Position numbers and translations under genes: made by a program. A DNA stretch of 55,491 bases, taken from Deltaproteobacteria bacterium. GTDB taxonomy: Bacteria; Desulfobacterota; Dissulfuribacteria; Dissulfuribacterales; QOAL01. The notes under the pieces are model-generated. The model searched no databases, had not been told where the DNA came from, and saw only the letters and a list, made by a program, of their open reading frames with translations. Shown here piece after piece: positions 8,802 to 18,297 of this stretch (position 1 is the first letter of the stretch; the number at the start of each line of letters is the position of its first letter). The stretch lies in the NCBI GenBank assembly GCA_015493475.1, contig WGDC01000063.1:1-55491 (forward strand). Reading direction: 5' to 3'.

Positions 8802-10592
8802 TTATCTGAGGCTCTGGAGGCCTTTCAGTAAATCTTCACAGTCTTGCGTCTCTTCGTCCCTTAACCGTTGAAGAAGTTGCAGCCTGAGGGCCCGTTTCTT
8901 GCGTTGCAAACAGTAATTCTCAAGGTCTCTTACCATGCTTTCCATATCGTTGCACGGGGGAAAGGCCGACGCGAGCTTCATTGCTGCGGAACGAAGCGCG
9001 GGAACGTGTTCAAGGCGCTCGTAAAGTTCTGCAAGATTGATCCTCCCGGTCATTGAATATAGGTGCACCATGGCGGTCCAAAGTTCGCTCAACGCCCTGT
9101 TTTCAAGCCAGAATTCGAGGTTGAGTTCTGTGAATTTCCCCATGAATTGTGGATAGCTGAGGAGAAAACCCATGATTTTTTCTTCTGCATGGTTGCCAAT
9201 TCTCGCTAAGCTATCGGTCGGTTCTACCGTGCCGTTTTCTTCGCTATTCCGGTGCTTGTAGCCTGCTCTGAAGACGCGTGTCTTTCGTGATTTATCCTTG
9301 AGATCCATCCATAGGCTTTCTTCTCTAACCCCAAGTCTCTGTGCTATGTGGCCCACGAGAAGGGATTTTCTTACAGGGTCCCTTATCATGGAGACGGCCT
9401 CGAGTGTGGTTTCTATGGTTTTAAGCCGCCCTTCTGTGTCAGTGCCGAAGTGAGTTTTCCCCATGCTTATCAGGAAGTCTATGCCAGAGACGGCTGAGTC
9501 AATGAGCTTGTAGAGTCCTTCAGACCCTTCCTTCCTAACGAAGCTGTCAGGGTCCTCGTTTTGCGGGAGCACAAGCACTCTGGGCCGTATGTCCATCTTG
9601 TAGCAAATAGGCAGTGCTCTCGTTGCGGCTTTCAGCCCCGCCTGATCCGCATCAAAAAGCAATATCCAGTCCCTATTCACCCCTTTCATCCTTTGCACCT
9701 GATCTTCTGTAAGGGCGGTTCCAAGGCTCGCTACTGCCTCTCTTACACCAAACTGTCCAAGGCTGACAACATCCATGTATCCTTCCACGAGCAGGCCACG
9801 GCCAGCCTTTCTTATGGGGGACTTGTTCTCGAAAAGACCGTAGAGGATCTTACCCTTATGGTAGATGGGAGATTCCGGTGAATTGATGTACTTTGGCTGT
9901 TCCTCCTGGCCGGGGAGTCCAATTGTTCTTGCTCCGAAGGCCACGATATTTCCCCGGTGATCCTTGATGGGAAAGACCACCCTGCCCCTGAATCTGTCAT
10001 ACCAGCCAGGGGCGTTTCTCCTTTTTATTATAAGCCCCGCCTGCTCAGCAAGCTCTAATCTGAATCCTTTTTCTTCCAGAAGGTTAGTTAGCCCGTCCCA
10101 GGAATCCTCCGCCCATCCAAGGCAGAAGCCGTCCATGGTCTTTTCGTCTAAACCTCTCTGCTCAAGATAGTCTTTGGCAGGCTGAGCTGAGGCCGAGTTT
10201 CTGAGCTGTTGCCTGTAATGCTCCGCTGCCGCAAGGGTTATATCAAGTAGCTGCTCTGAAAGCTCTTTTTTGCGTCTATTCTCTGCGGATACGGGCTTGC
10301 TCGGAATGGTTATCCCGTAACGCCGGGCTAAGGTCGTGGCCGCCTCCTGGAAAGAAAGCCCCTGGACCTTCATTAGAAACTTGAATACGTTTCCACCTTC
10401 TCCACAGCCGAAACAGTAAAATATCTGCTTATCCTCGTTTACAGTAAAGGATGGATCCTTGTCTGGATGGAAGGGACATAGGCCTACATAGTTTTTGCCT
10501 CTTTTTTTAAGGGGTACGAATTCCTGTATAACCTGTCTTATGTCTGCCGTTTCCCTAATGGTTTGGAGGATGTCTTCAGGAATGTATGCCAT
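8802..10592 (-). CDS. dnaG: DNA primase
   Basis: A 596-residue primase that makes RNA primers at the replication fork. The N-terminal zinc-binding domain is complete: Cys39, His42, Cys60 and Cys63 in GLCPFHPD and FYCFGCG. The catalytic core and TOPRIM domain follow ([16 protein letters not shown] with the catalytic Glu, then [13 protein letters not shown] with paired Asp). The C-terminal part, from about residue 450, is the helicase-binding domain, as expected. Length is normal. It sits 47 bases after a thioesterase gene and 25 bases before rpoD, both on the same strand. No internal defect seen. Confidence 0.95.
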   Translation of the reverse strand: MAYIPEDILQTIRETADIRQVIQEFVPLKKRGKNYVGLCPFHPDKDPSFTVNEDKQIFYCFGCGEGGNVFKFLMKVQGLSFQEAATTLARRYGITIPSKPVSAENRRKKELSEQLLDITLAAAEHYRQQLRNSASAQPAKDYLEQRGLDEKTMDGFCLGWAEDSWDGLTNLLEEKGFRLELAEQAGLIIKRRNAPGWYDRFRGRVVFPIKDHRGNIVAFGARTIGLPGQEEQPKYINSPESPIYHKGKILYGLFENKSPIRKAGRGLLVEGYMDVVSLGQFGVREAVASLGTALTEDQVQRMKGVNRDWILLFDADQAGLKAATRALPICYKMDIRPRVLVLPQNEDPDSFVRKEGSEGLYKLIDSAVSGIDFLISMGKTHFGTDTEGRLKTIETTLEAVSMIRDPVRKSLLVGHIAQRLGVREESLWMDLKDKSRKTRVFRAGYKHRNSEENGTVEPTDSLARIGNHAEEKIMGFLLSYPQFMGKFTELNLEFWLENRALSELWTAMVHLYSMTGRINLAELYERLEHVPALRSAAMKLASAFPPCNDMESMVRDLENYCLQRKKRALRLQLLQRLRDEETQDCEDLLKGLQSLR

Positions 10593-10639
10593 TATCTGCC
10601 TGGTGATGTGCTATCAACAGCGAAGGTTTTCTGTGTTTT

Positions 10640-11059
10640 TTACAAGGCCGATAGGGCGTCTGAAAGCCTCTTCGGTATCCTGATGAGCCTGCCATTGGAA
10701 TCTGCCGCTGCGTGTTTTGTTGAGCCGGTTACGAGTAACCTGTCATCCTTTTTTACCTCGTAACGAAAGGTCAGGGCTACGGGAGATGCACCCTCGAGGG
10801 CGGTGCGTATCTCGAGAAAGTCGTCGTAGCCTGCCGGGGACTTGTATCTGAGGTAGGCCTCCACCACTGGAAACAGTACTCCGGAATCCTCAAGTTGCCT
10901 GTAGGGGATCCCAAGCATATGCCTCATCCACTCGGTACGTCCCATCTCAAAAAGCCGTAAATAGTTTGCATAATAGACCACGCCTGCCCTGTCCGTGTCT
11001 CCATAGATCACCCTGTACATAAGAGGGGAGCCCCATTTAACTGGTTGTTCCTGATTCAT
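10640..11059 (-). CDS. ybgC: YbgC-type acyl-CoA thioesterase
   Basis: A 139-residue single hotdog-fold thioesterase. The stretch YGDTDRAGVVYYANYLRLFE matches the 4-hydroxybenzoyl-CoA thioesterase/YbgC family, with the catalytic Asp in GDTD. Length is typical. The exact acyl-CoA substrate is not readable. In many Gram-negatives ybgC goes with tol-pal; here it is embedded between apgM (14 bases upstream) and dnaG (47 bases downstream), so it rides in a replication/transcription operon. Nothing unusual in the sequence itself. Confidence 0.82.
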   Translation of the reverse strand: MNQEQPVKWGSPLMYRVIYGDTDRAGVVYYANYLRLFEMGRTEWMRHMLGIPYRQLEDSGVLFPVVEAYLRYKSPAGYDDFLEIRTALEGASPVALTFRYEVKKDDRLLVTGSTKHAAADSNGRLIRIPKRLSDALSAL

Positions 11060-11073
11060 GTGGCCTCTTAGTC

Positions 11074-12387
11074 CTATTTCTTCTTTTTTGGATCAAGCTC
11101 TACATACCGTGGTTCTGCCCCTATAAAGTGAGGGAAAAGGGTGTATCCTTCCTCGAAAACGACACCCGATCTCTCTGCCCACTCCTCGTCAAAGAACACT
11201 CCGGGATTGTCTTTGACCTCGAGGCTGTCGTAAACGACAAAGGGTACCGGCCCCCTTGCGTGGGTTCTGATGGAAACGGGTGTATAATGGTCTGTCACTA
11301 CCATGAGCCTGAAAGAACAGTCCATGCTTTTTAGGCCGTCGAAGACCTTTCCCACCACCTCCTTGTCAAACCTTTCAATCGCCTTTATCTTTTCTTCTAT
11401 ATTGCCCATGTGTCCTGCCTCGTCAGGGGCCTCAACATGTACGATGACAATGTCCTTGTCTGCAAGCTCATTAAGGGCGGTCTGGGCCTTTGCATGAAAG
11501 TCTGTATCAAGGAAGCCTGTTGCCCCCTTTACCTCTGGCGTAGAAAGTCCCGCCCAGGTACCAAGTCCCTTGATCAAGTCAACAGCAGCTATAACAGAAC
11601 CTTCTATGTCGTACTGGTCCGGGATGGTAGCTATCACCGGTTTTCTTCCCTGTCCCCACAGCCATATTGCGTTGGCTGGTCTCTTACCCTGTTCCACACG
11701 TTTTATGTTCACCGGGTGACGGTGAAACAGGTTGACGGCCTTTTTCAATACCTCGTACAGTAGCGGCTCTTCTTCGTAGACCCTCCATGCTTCAGTCACG
11801 TCTTGGCCCGTATAGTCATGGGGGGGTACGGTGTCTAGCCCTTCAGGCCCCCCCCGCCACAGAAGAAGATGACGGTAACTGACACCTGGAAAGAGTTCAA
11901 ATGAACGGCTCTTTACAATTCTTGCAAGCTCTTCTACAAGGACTATGGCTTCATCCGTGGAGATGTGGCCAGCACTGTAATCATCCATGAAGACGCGGCC
12001 GTCTCTGAAACCGAGGGTGACGAGGTTGCACCTGAAGGCAACGTCTTCCGGATTCATCTTGATGTCCATGGCCGCTGCCTCAAGGGGTCCGCGTCCGGTG
12101 TAATATTTTTGGGGGTCGTATCCCATAAGTGCCATATTGGCAACGTCACTGCCTGGAGGCAGTTCATCAGGAATGGTTTTTACCAAGCCGAATTCCCCGA
12201 GCCTTGCAAGAAGATCCATGAATGGAGTCCTTGCCGCCTGGAGGGCCGTTTTGTTCCCTATCTTTTCAACGGGGAAATCGGCCATGCCGTCTCCGATAAG
12301 GATGACGTACTTTTCCACGGGATGGGAAATTGGTTCAATATCTTCCCGGATTTCCTGCCCGTCCTCTATGGTTTTTTCATCAGCCAT
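11074..12387 (-). CDS. apgM: Cofactor-independent phosphoglycerate mutase, ApgM type
   Basis: A 437-residue alkaline-phosphatase-superfamily enzyme that interconverts 2- and 3-phosphoglycerate. Metal-site motifs are visible: VILIGDGMADFPVEKIGNKT near residue 30, GSDVANMALMGYDP with the nucleophilic Ser, HVEAPDEAGHMG, and VVTDHYTPVSIRTH. This is the archaeal-type (ApgM/DUF1501-related) family, not GpmI. It has about 25 extra N-terminal residues (acidic, low complexity) before the core. It overlaps the end of hom by 8 bases. The hom-apgM pairing is seen in other Desulfobacterota, where a phosphohomoserine role (ThrH/serB-like threonine synthesis) has also been suggested; the sequence alone does not decide. 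Confidence 0.85.
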   Translation of the reverse strand: MADEKTIEDGQEIREDIEPISHPVEKYVILIGDGMADFPVEKIGNKTALQAARTPFMDLLARLGEFGLVKTIPDELPPGSDVANMALMGYDPQKYYTGRGPLEAAAMDIKMNPEDVAFRCNLVTLGFRDGRVFMDDYSAGHISTDEAIVLVEELARIVKSRSFELFPGVSYRHLLLWRGGPEGLDTVPPHDYTGQDVTEAWRVYEEEPLLYEVLKKAVNLFHRHPVNIKRVEQGKRPANAIWLWGQGRKPVIATIPDQYDIEGSVIAAVDLIKGLGTWAGLSTPEVKGATGFLDTDFHAKAQTALNELADKDIVIVHVEAPDEAGHMGNIEEKIKAIERFDKEVVGKVFDGLKSMDCSFRLMVVTDHYTPVSIRTHARGPVPFVVYDSLEVKDNPGVFFDEEWAERSGVVFEEGYTLFPHFIGAEPRYVELDPKKKK

Positions 12388-13720
12388 GGCTCGATTCCTC
12401 CAATGCCTTCATGTCTTCTATACGGATAATCATGGTTTCATCGAGAATGAAGCCCTGGGAGTCAATTTCCTTGAGCGCCTTTCTTACCTTGCCCTCCTGG
12501 GCCTCGTGGGTAAGCATGACTATGGGCACAGAGGATTCGCCTCCAGCCCTGCCTTTCTGCACCACAGAATTGATACTTATACCTTCATTTCCGAGTATGC
12601 CGGCAATTCTTGAAAGTACCCCAGGCTTGTCCATCACAGTGAAACGGAAGTAGTATTTACAGGTAACAGATTCCACAGGCTTGATGGAAGGCGGTGTGAT
12701 GGATGCAAACGGCAGGGAAAGCGCGGGCACCCGGCCCGGACACCCCTTTGTAATGTCCCTGGCGATGTCTGCAATGTCGGCGACGATTGCGCTGCCCGTG
12801 GGCATCTGGCCAGCGCCCATGCCGTAGAGCATGACCTTCCCTACGCTGTCTCCAATGAAATATATCGCATTGAATGCCCCATTTATCTGGGAAAGGAGGT
12901 GATCCTTGGGGATCATGGTGGGATGGATGCGGACGTCCGCCATTCCCTCGCCGTTTTTCTTCCCAATGGCGAGCAGCTTTATATTATAGCCAAGCTCGGT
13001 TGCGAAGGAGATATCAACGGGTTTTATCCTGGAGATGCCCTCGGTGTATATATCTCCGAGGCCGATCTTTTGGCCAAAGGCAAGGGTTGACAGGATAGCG
13101 AGTTTGTGTGCAGTGTCTATGCCCTCGACATCATAGGTAGGGTCCGCTTCGGCGTAACCGAGTTTTTGGGCCTGTTTTAGCACATCGTCAAACGATAGCC
13201 CCTCAAGGGTCATCCTGGTAAGGATGTAGTTGGCAGTACCGTTCATTATTCCAAGGACCGTGTTGACATTGTTTGCGACAAGTCCTTCCTTCAACGCCTT
13301 TATGCACGGGATGCCGCCTCCAACGCTAGCCTCGAAACCCACTTCCACGCCTGTTTTATGGGAGGCCTCGAAGATTTCGAACCCGTGTGTAGCGAGAAGG
13401 GCTTTGTTGGCGGTTACGATGTGTTTTCCCAGCTCTATGGCCCGGAGAATGAAAGTTTTGGCCGGTTCTATTCCGCCTATTAGCTCCACAAGGATGTCAA
13501 GCTCCGGGTCATTGATGAGGTCGTTAATGTCTGTAGTCAGTATCTGGCCCGGTACGTGAAATCCCCTGTCCGAAGTGATATCCATGTCACATATCCACTT
13601 GAGGTTAATGGATGTGGACGTTCTTTTTTTAAGGATATTGGCTTGCTCAAGGAGTATTTTAGCGGTTCCGCTTCCCACAGTTCCGAAACCCACTATTCCT
13701 ACATTGACAACATCTTTCAT
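12380..13720 (-). CDS. hom: Homoserine dehydrogenase with ACT domain
   Basis: A 446-residue NAD(P)-dependent enzyme that reduces aspartate semialdehyde to homoserine for threonine and methionine. The N-terminal Rossmann motif is VGIVGFGTVGSGTAKIL; NKALLATHG and GGGIPCIKALKEGL mark the catalytic domain; EADPTYDVEGIDTAHKLAIL is the conserved family signature. The C-terminal 90 residues form an ACT domain (YYFRFTVMDKPGVLSRIAGI), which normally gives threonine feedback inhibition. First gene of the leftward operon hom-apgM-thioesterase-dnaG-rpoD. Confidence 0.95.
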   Translation of the reverse strand: MKDVVNVGIVGFGTVGSGTAKILLEQANILKKRTSTSINLKWICDMDITSDRGFHVPGQILTTDINDLINDPELDILVELIGGIEPAKTFILRAIELGKHIVTANKALLATHGFEIFEASHKTGVEVGFEASVGGGIPCIKALKEGLVANNVNTVLGIMNGTANYILTRMTLEGLSFDDVLKQAQKLGYAEADPTYDVEGIDTAHKLAILSTLAFGQKIGLGDIYTEGISRIKPVDISFATELGYNIKLLAIGKKNGEGMADVRIHPTMIPKDHLLSQINGAFNAIYFIGDSVGKVMLYGMGAGQMPTGSAIVADIADIARDITKGCPGRVPALSLPFASITPPSIKPVESVTCKYYFRFTVMDKPGVLSRIAGILGNEGISINSVVQKGRAGGESSVPIVMLTHEAQEGKVRKALKEIDSQGFILDETMIIRIEDMKALEESSHG

Positions 13721-13910
13721 TTGTTTCCCCGCAACTGAATGAAATATTGGCCTAAAGCCTATAATGATTGGATGTGATACTCTAAACGCTTATCAAACTC
13801 CGGGCAACCCTTGGCAAGGCCCGCTTGGTGCCATGTGGAAAACAGAAAAACCCGTAGCGCCCGTGGCTGACAATTTTACAAGACGCAAGGAAAATGCCGA
13901 TAAATAGGCT
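13721..13910 (+). other. Leader between hom and the ABC importer; possible structured RNA
   Basis: Divergent intergenic region of 190 bases. Read rightwards it contains CTTATCAA (about 13789), GGGCAACC, GGTGCCA, CAG, and GATAA (13899-13903) only a few bases before the GTG start. These pieces occur in this order in SAM-I class riboswitches, where CTTATC pairs with GATAAG to form stem P1. However, the P2/kink-turn part (GGAGGGA ... GGCCC) is missing and the P3 arms do not pair well, so I do not call it a riboswitch. The hom promoter must also lie here. Confidence 0.25.
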
Positions 13911-14882
13911 GTGAACCTTGTAAATAAGCTAAAGAACATCCGGCCGGAGACCCTTGCCTTGCTCTTGGCAGTCTTGTGGCTCATTCTGATCTCCGTGCTG
14001 CGTTTTACGCTGCATAGCCATATCCAGGGAAAAACTAGGCTTAAAGTGGGTTACCTGCCCATTACCTGCCATCTCCTCCTCCCTGTGGCCATGGAACGTG
14101 ACGAATTTTTTAAACGGGGCGTGATGCCGGTGAAGTTTACATCATGGCCGGACATGATCGAGTCTGTAAAGGGCGGGGAACTTGATGCCGCTCTTATCCT
14201 TGCTCCTATTGCCTTATCCATGATGGATCAGGGGGTTCCAGTGGAAATAGCCCTCCTGGGCCACAGAAACGGCACGGGCCTTGTGGTCTCTTCTGCTGAA
14301 TCCATAAGAGGCGTAAGGGATTTCAGGGGCAAGACCGTTGCAATACCCATAAGGTTTAGTACGCAGAACCTGGCCCTGTTGACCCTGCTTAGGAAGAACA
14401 ACGTGGATATTCACCAGGTGAAAAGGGTAGAGCTTCCGCCCCCGGATATGCCTTCGGCTTTGGCATCCGGAGCCATTGACGGATACATCGTCGGAGAACC
14501 ATATGCCATGCAGGCAAGGGTCATGGGTGTGGGAAGGATATTCAGGCAGATATCCGCGATATGGCCCGGGTTTATATCAAGCGTCCTTATCGTGCGAAAG
14601 GATGCCCTTAAAAAGAGGAGAAAAGATATGAATGCCCTCATCAGGGGCCTCTATCTCCAGGGCAGGTGGGTAGAGAAGAACCGGGCAGAGGCGGCAGACA
14701 TTGCTGCCAAGTTTTTCTCTCTTAGTCCAAGGCTAATAAGGCTCGTCCTCCTGTCAAAAGAGGTAAGTTATATAAACATCCTGCCCGAAAAAAGTGAATT
14801 CAGGGAAATAGGCAAGAAAATGGTCAGGTATGGCCTCTTAAAAAGAATTCCGGAACTATGGATTTACGACAAATGGCGGTAA
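13911..14882 (+). CDS. ABC importer substrate-binding protein (NMT1/SsuA-like)
   Basis: A 323-residue periplasmic binding protein held by an N-terminal membrane segment (LALLLAVLWLILISVL, about residues 16-31) with no lipobox. The body has the NMT1/NrtA/SsuA fold features: LKVGYLPITCHLLLPVA, a SWPDMIESVKGGELDAALI motif, and LASGAIDGYIVGEPYA. Such proteins bind nitrate, sulfonates, taurine or thiamine pyrimidine precursors; the ligand here is not readable. The start is GTG at 13911 with only a poor ribosome binding site. It overlaps the permease gene by 25 bases, so the three transporter genes are one unit. Confidence 0.8.
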   Translation: MNLVNKLKNIRPETLALLLAVLWLILISVLRFTLHSHIQGKTRLKVGYLPITCHLLLPVAMERDEFFKRGVMPVKFTSWPDMIESVKGGELDAALILAPIALSMMDQGVPVEIALLGHRNGTGLVVSSAESIRGVRDFRGKTVAIPIRFSTQNLALLTLLRKNNVDIHQVKRVELPPPDMPSALASGAIDGYIVGEPYAMQARVMGVGRIFRQISAIWPGFISSVLIVRKDALKKRRKDMNALIRGLYLQGRWVEKNRAEAADIAAKFFSLSPRLIRLVLLSKEVSYINILPEKSEFREIGKKMVRYGLLKRIPELWIYDKWR

Positions 14883-15631
14883 AAAGGTACGGTGTTTTAT
14901 CTCTGATCCTGCTGCTCCTTGTTGCGTGGCAGGCGGTAACATCCTTTTTTCGTGTGCCAGAGTTTGTGTTCCCGAGGCCTCTTTCAGTGGCGAGGGCCCT
15001 TTTGGAGATGCTTTCGAACGGTGAGCTTTACAGAAATAGCATTGCGAGCCTTTTCAGGGTGACATGGGGATTCTACCTGGCAGTGGCGACCGCCATTCCT
15101 TTTGGCCTTTTTCTCGGCAGGCAACACCAACTTCGCGCCATCTTAAATCCCCTTATACAGTTCCTCAGGCCTATTTCACCCCTGGCATGGATTCCCATGG
15201 CCTTGATGTGGTTCGGAATCGGTGACAAGCCCGCAATATTTCTCATATTTCTGTCGTCCTTTTTCCCCTTGATCGTTTTCACAACAAGCTCCGTGCTGAA
15301 CATACGCACAACCTATCTCAGGGTGGCGGAAAACTTCGGCTTTAAAGGGTTAAGACTGTATATGAGGGTGATCCTGCCAGCGGCCCTTCCAGATATAATC
15401 ACTGCCCTGAGGATTACCCTTGGCACTGCATGGCTCGTAATCGTGGCTGCCGAGATGATAGCGGTAAAATCAGGCCTCGGATACCTGATAATAGATGCCA
15501 GGAATTCCCTGAGAATGGACATGGTTGTGGCTGGAATGGTGGTGATCGGGGCCATCGGCCTAGTCCTTGACAACATAATCAGGCTCCTCGAAAGGATGCC
15601 AAGCGTTGAGTGGAGCAGGGTGAGGCGTTGA
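14858..15631 (+). CDS. ABC importer permease (SsuC/TauC family)
   Basis: A 257-residue inner-membrane protein with about six membrane segments. The EAA loop is visible as VAENFGFKGLRLYMRVILPAA-like sequence (AENFGFKG then LPAALPDI), which docks onto the ATPase. PISPLAWIPMALMWFGIG is the strongly conserved SsuC/NrtB/TauC signature. It begins inside the binding-protein gene and ends inside the ATPase gene. A nitrate, sulfonate or related anionic substrate is likely from the family. Confidence 0.85.
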   Translation: MDLRQMAVKRYGVLSLILLLLVAWQAVTSFFRVPEFVFPRPLSVARALLEMLSNGELYRNSIASLFRVTWGFYLAVATAIPFGLFLGRQHQLRAILNPLIQFLRPISPLAWIPMALMWFGIGDKPAIFLIFLSSFFPLIVFTTSSVLNIRTTYLRVAENFGFKGLRLYMRVILPAALPDIITALRITLGTAWLVIVAAEMIAVKSGLGYLIIDARNSLRMDMVVAGMVVIGAIGLVLDNIIRLLERMPSVEWSRVRR

Positions 15632-16413
15632 GCAAGATAGAAGTGACAGGTCTGAGGAAATCCTACGTTGAAAGAAGGCGGAGGAAGCGTTTTCTTTCAC
15701 AGTGCAAGCAGTACGAAGACTGCCAGGTCCTTGACGGAATAACCTTTTCCATTCCCGCTGGCACCTTTGCCTGTTTCGTAGGTCCTTCAGGCTGTGGCAA
15801 GTCTACCATGTTTAGGATCGTTTCGGGTTTCGAGAGGCCAAGCTCTGGCACGGTTCTCATAGACGGACAGGAGGTAACAGGCCCGGGTAGCAAGCACGTC
15901 TGCGTATTTCAGGAAGACGGCCTCTTTCCCTGGTTTACTGCCGCTCAGAACATTGCCATGGGTTTGTCTAAATCGTCCTCAAGTGATGTAGCCAAGAAGG
16001 TGGAGGACTATTTGGAACTTGTTGGCCTTTCCGGTTTTGGCGGCCACTATCCACACGAGTTGTCCGGGGGCATGAGACGCAGGGCAGAGGTGGCTAGGGC
16101 GCTCATTACGAACCCGGAGATACTTTTCATGGATGAGCCCTTCGGCGCCCTTGATTTTGTCACCAGGCTCCAGATGCGGGAAGAGATGGTAAACGTACAC
16201 CAGATGTTCGATATGACCATTCTTTTCATAACCCATGACATAGATGAGGCCCTTCAGCTTGGAGACAGGATAATAATGCTGAGTGATAGGCCTTCCCGGG
16301 TGGCATGGGATATAAGGCTTGACGATCCTCACCCGAGAGACCTATCAACAGGGCACCTTAGTAGGCTCAGAAAGGAGATATACTACAGGATGGGTCTCCA
16401 CGTGGCGCTTTGA
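15610..16413 (+). CDS. ABC importer ATP-binding protein (SsuB/TauB family)
   Basis: A 267-residue ATPase. Walker A is GPSGCGKST, Q-loop VCVFQEDGLFPW, signature LSGGMRRRAEVARAL, Walker B ILFMDEPFGALD, and switch histidine ITHDIDEA. The signature has MRRRAEVA where most relatives have MRQRVAIA. An insert of about 15 basic residues (RRRRKRFLSQCKQYED region) separates the first beta strand from Walker A, longer than normal. Start is given at GTG 15610; a TTG at 15628 is an alternative. It converges on the thioredoxin-like gene with one base between stops. Confidence 0.88.
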   Translation: MEQGEALSKIEVTGLRKSYVERRRRKRFLSQCKQYEDCQVLDGITFSIPAGTFACFVGPSGCGKSTMFRIVSGFERPSSGTVLIDGQEVTGPGSKHVCVFQEDGLFPWFTAAQNIAMGLSKSSSSDVAKKVEDYLELVGLSGFGGHYPHELSGGMRRRAEVARALITNPEILFMDEPFGALDFVTRLQMREEMVNVHQMFDMTILFITHDIDEALQLGDRIIMLSDRPSRVAWDIRLDDPHPRDLSTGHLSRLRKEIYYRMGLHVAL

Positions 16414-16414
16414 T

Positions 16415-16882
16415 TCATTTTGTAAGCCATTGTTCTATCTGTGCCCTCGATGGAATCTTGCCAGCGCTAACCACCTTTTCGCCTATGATGAGGGCGGGTG
16501 TCTTGTCAACGCCGTAGCGCAGGATTTCGTCCTTGTCAGTAACATGAAAGATATCCGCTGCGACTCCCCTTTCCGACAGTATTCCCAGGACCATCTGTTC
16601 CATGCGCCTGCATCCCACGCATCCCTGCCCGAGTATCCTGATGGTTTTTGCGCCTTCCTTCCCGGATCCACGTCCCTCCAAAAGTTCCTCGAAGGCAGAT
16701 ATGTAATCCCGCCTGCTCGAAGCCGGCACGTAATTTTTCTTTTCCACGAGTCTGAGCAGTTCCAGGGCCGCATCGTGCTGATCTATACCTCTTTCCTTCA
16801 TGAGAGTCCTTACCCTGTTTATAGACAGCTCTAGTCCGAATATTCCCACCGGCTTTCCCTTAATCTTTATGATATTTGCCAT
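16415..16882 (-). CDS. Two-domain protein with C-terminal thioredoxin-like CxxC domain
   Basis: A 155-residue protein. Residues about 78-155 form a small thioredoxin/glutaredoxin-fold domain of the MTH895/TM0996 (thioredoxin_3) type: IRILGQGCVGCRRMEQMV carries the CVGC redox pair, and VDKTPALIIGEKVV has the cis-Pro. The first 70 residues are a separate helical domain (LELSINRVRTLMKERG, LLRLVEKKNYVPASSRRDY) that I do not recognise. It lies 2 bases after der on the same strand and probably shares its transcript. Function unknown; a redox or metal-sensing role is plausible. Confidence 0.7.
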   Translation of the reverse strand: MANIIKIKGKPVGIFGLELSINRVRTLMKERGIDQHDAALELLRLVEKKNYVPASSRRDYISAFEELLEGRGSGKEGAKTIRILGQGCVGCRRMEQMVLGILSERGVAADIFHVTDKDEILRYGVDKTPALIIGEKVVSAGKIPSRAQIEQWLTK

Positions 16883-16884
16883 TT

Positions 16885-18297
16885 CTACCTCGCCCTGAAA
16901 ATTATTTTTACCGGAGTGTTACGTATATTAAGTTCCTTTCTAAAAAAGTTACTCAGATAACGCCTGTAGTGGTCTGGAAATAGTTCCGGATAATTGGCAA
17001 AAAAGGTCAGTGTCGGCGGACGTGTACCGGTTTGTGTCATGTAGAAGAGCTTGAGGTAATGTCCCTTTGTAACCGGAGGGTTTTTACGTAGAAGAGCCTG
17101 TCTGAGCAGCCTGTTCAACCTGCCGGTTGTTACCCTGAATGAATAGTCATGGTAGACTTGGTGTATCAGGGCAAAGAGCTTATCAATGTTTTTGCCTGTA
17201 AGCGCCGATATGTTTAGGTGCGGGGCATAAGGTACTATTTTTCTGAATGTCCTTGCCTCCTCGTTGAGAAGACGTCTATTCTTGGGGTCCTCCTTTACAG
17301 CATCCCACTTGTTAAACACTGTTATGCATCCCTTGCCGTATTCTGCAGTGTATCCCACAAGCCTCTTGTCCTGATCTGTTATGCCCTCGACGGCGTCAAA
17401 GATGCACAGGCATATATGGCTATGCCTGATGGAATCGAGAGATTTTATGGCGCTGAACTTTTCGATCTTGTCCTTTACCCTGGATTTTCGTCTTATTCCC
17501 GCAGTATCCACAAACGTCAGGGGCCGGTATCCGGGCCTTTGAACCATGCAGTCAATGGCATCCCTCGTGGTGCCAGGAATGTCGGAAACAAGCATCCTCG
17601 ACTGTCCAAGTATCCTGTTTAACAGGGAAGACTTGCCCACGTTGGGCCTGCCTATGATGCTGACCCTCACAGGGAAGTTATCCTCCCCGCAGACTCTTGG
17701 TCTATCAACATCCTCCAGGCTGTTGCCTTCTATTGCCCCTGGGTATTCCCTGCCTTTTCCCCTTTCGGCCCTTTCTGCCAACAGGGCGCAGAGTGTTTCC
17801 TTGAAGCCTCTTATTCCCCTCCCTGTCGTTACTGAGATGCCAAGTATGGTTGATAGGCCAGTTTCAAAAAAATCGGAAAGCACCGTAGTCTTCTGCTCAG
17901 AGTCTATCTTGTTAACTACTCCAATCAGTGGCTTCCTTGAGCGTCTTGCCATGGCGAGGATGTCAATATCGTCAGGGCTCAGGCCTTGGGGACCGTCGAA
18001 GATGACTACTAGTACGTCCGCCTCATTAATCGCCTTTTTTGTCTGTTCTCCAACACTTTCATAAAGTGGATCTTCGATGTTAAGCGCCACTCCTCCCGTA
18101 TCGACGAGAGTGATCTTGCACCTACCAAGGTCTGCTTCTGCGTAACGTCTGTCCCTGGTAAGACCCGGGGTATCGGCGACAAGTGCAGCCTTGGACCTCG
18201 TAAGCCGGTTGAAGAGAGAGGATTTGCCAACATTCGGCTTGCCTATAAGGGCGACCCTCGGTAATGATTTTTCTTGGTCCTTTTTATCTATCGCCAT
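16885..18297 (-). CDS. der: Ribosome-assembly GTPase Der (EngA)
   Basis: A 470-residue GTPase with two G domains in tandem, needed for maturation of the 50S subunit. First P-loop GKPNVGKSSLFNRL, then DTPGLT, VVNKID; second P-loop GRPNVGKSSLLNRIL, DIPGTTRDAID, VDTAGIRRKS, VFNKWD. The C-terminal KH-like domain includes TRPPTLTFFANYPELFPDHYRRYL. An insert of about 25 residues rich in charge lies between the G domains. The frame extends to a TTG at 18336, but the ATG at 18297 (MAIDKKDQ) is the better start. Confidence 0.95.
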   Translation of the reverse strand: MAIDKKDQEKSLPRVALIGKPNVGKSSLFNRLTRSKAALVADTPGLTRDRRYAEADLGRCKITLVDTGGVALNIEDPLYESVGEQTKKAINEADVLVVIFDGPQGLSPDDIDILAMARRSRKPLIGVVNKIDSEQKTTVLSDFFETGLSTILGISVTTGRGIRGFKETLCALLAERAERGKGREYPGAIEGNSLEDVDRPRVCGEDNFPVRVSIIGRPNVGKSSLLNRILGQSRMLVSDIPGTTRDAIDCMVQRPGYRPLTFVDTAGIRRKSRVKDKIEKFSAIKSLDSIRHSHICLCIFDAVEGITDQDKRLVGYTAEYGKGCITVFNKWDAVKEDPKNRRLLNEEARTFRKIVPYAPHLNISALTGKNIDKLFALIHQVYHDYSFRVTTGRLNRLLRQALLRKNPPVTKGHYLKLFYMTQTGTRPPTLTFFANYPELFPDHYRRYLSNFFRKELNIRNTPVKIIFRAR

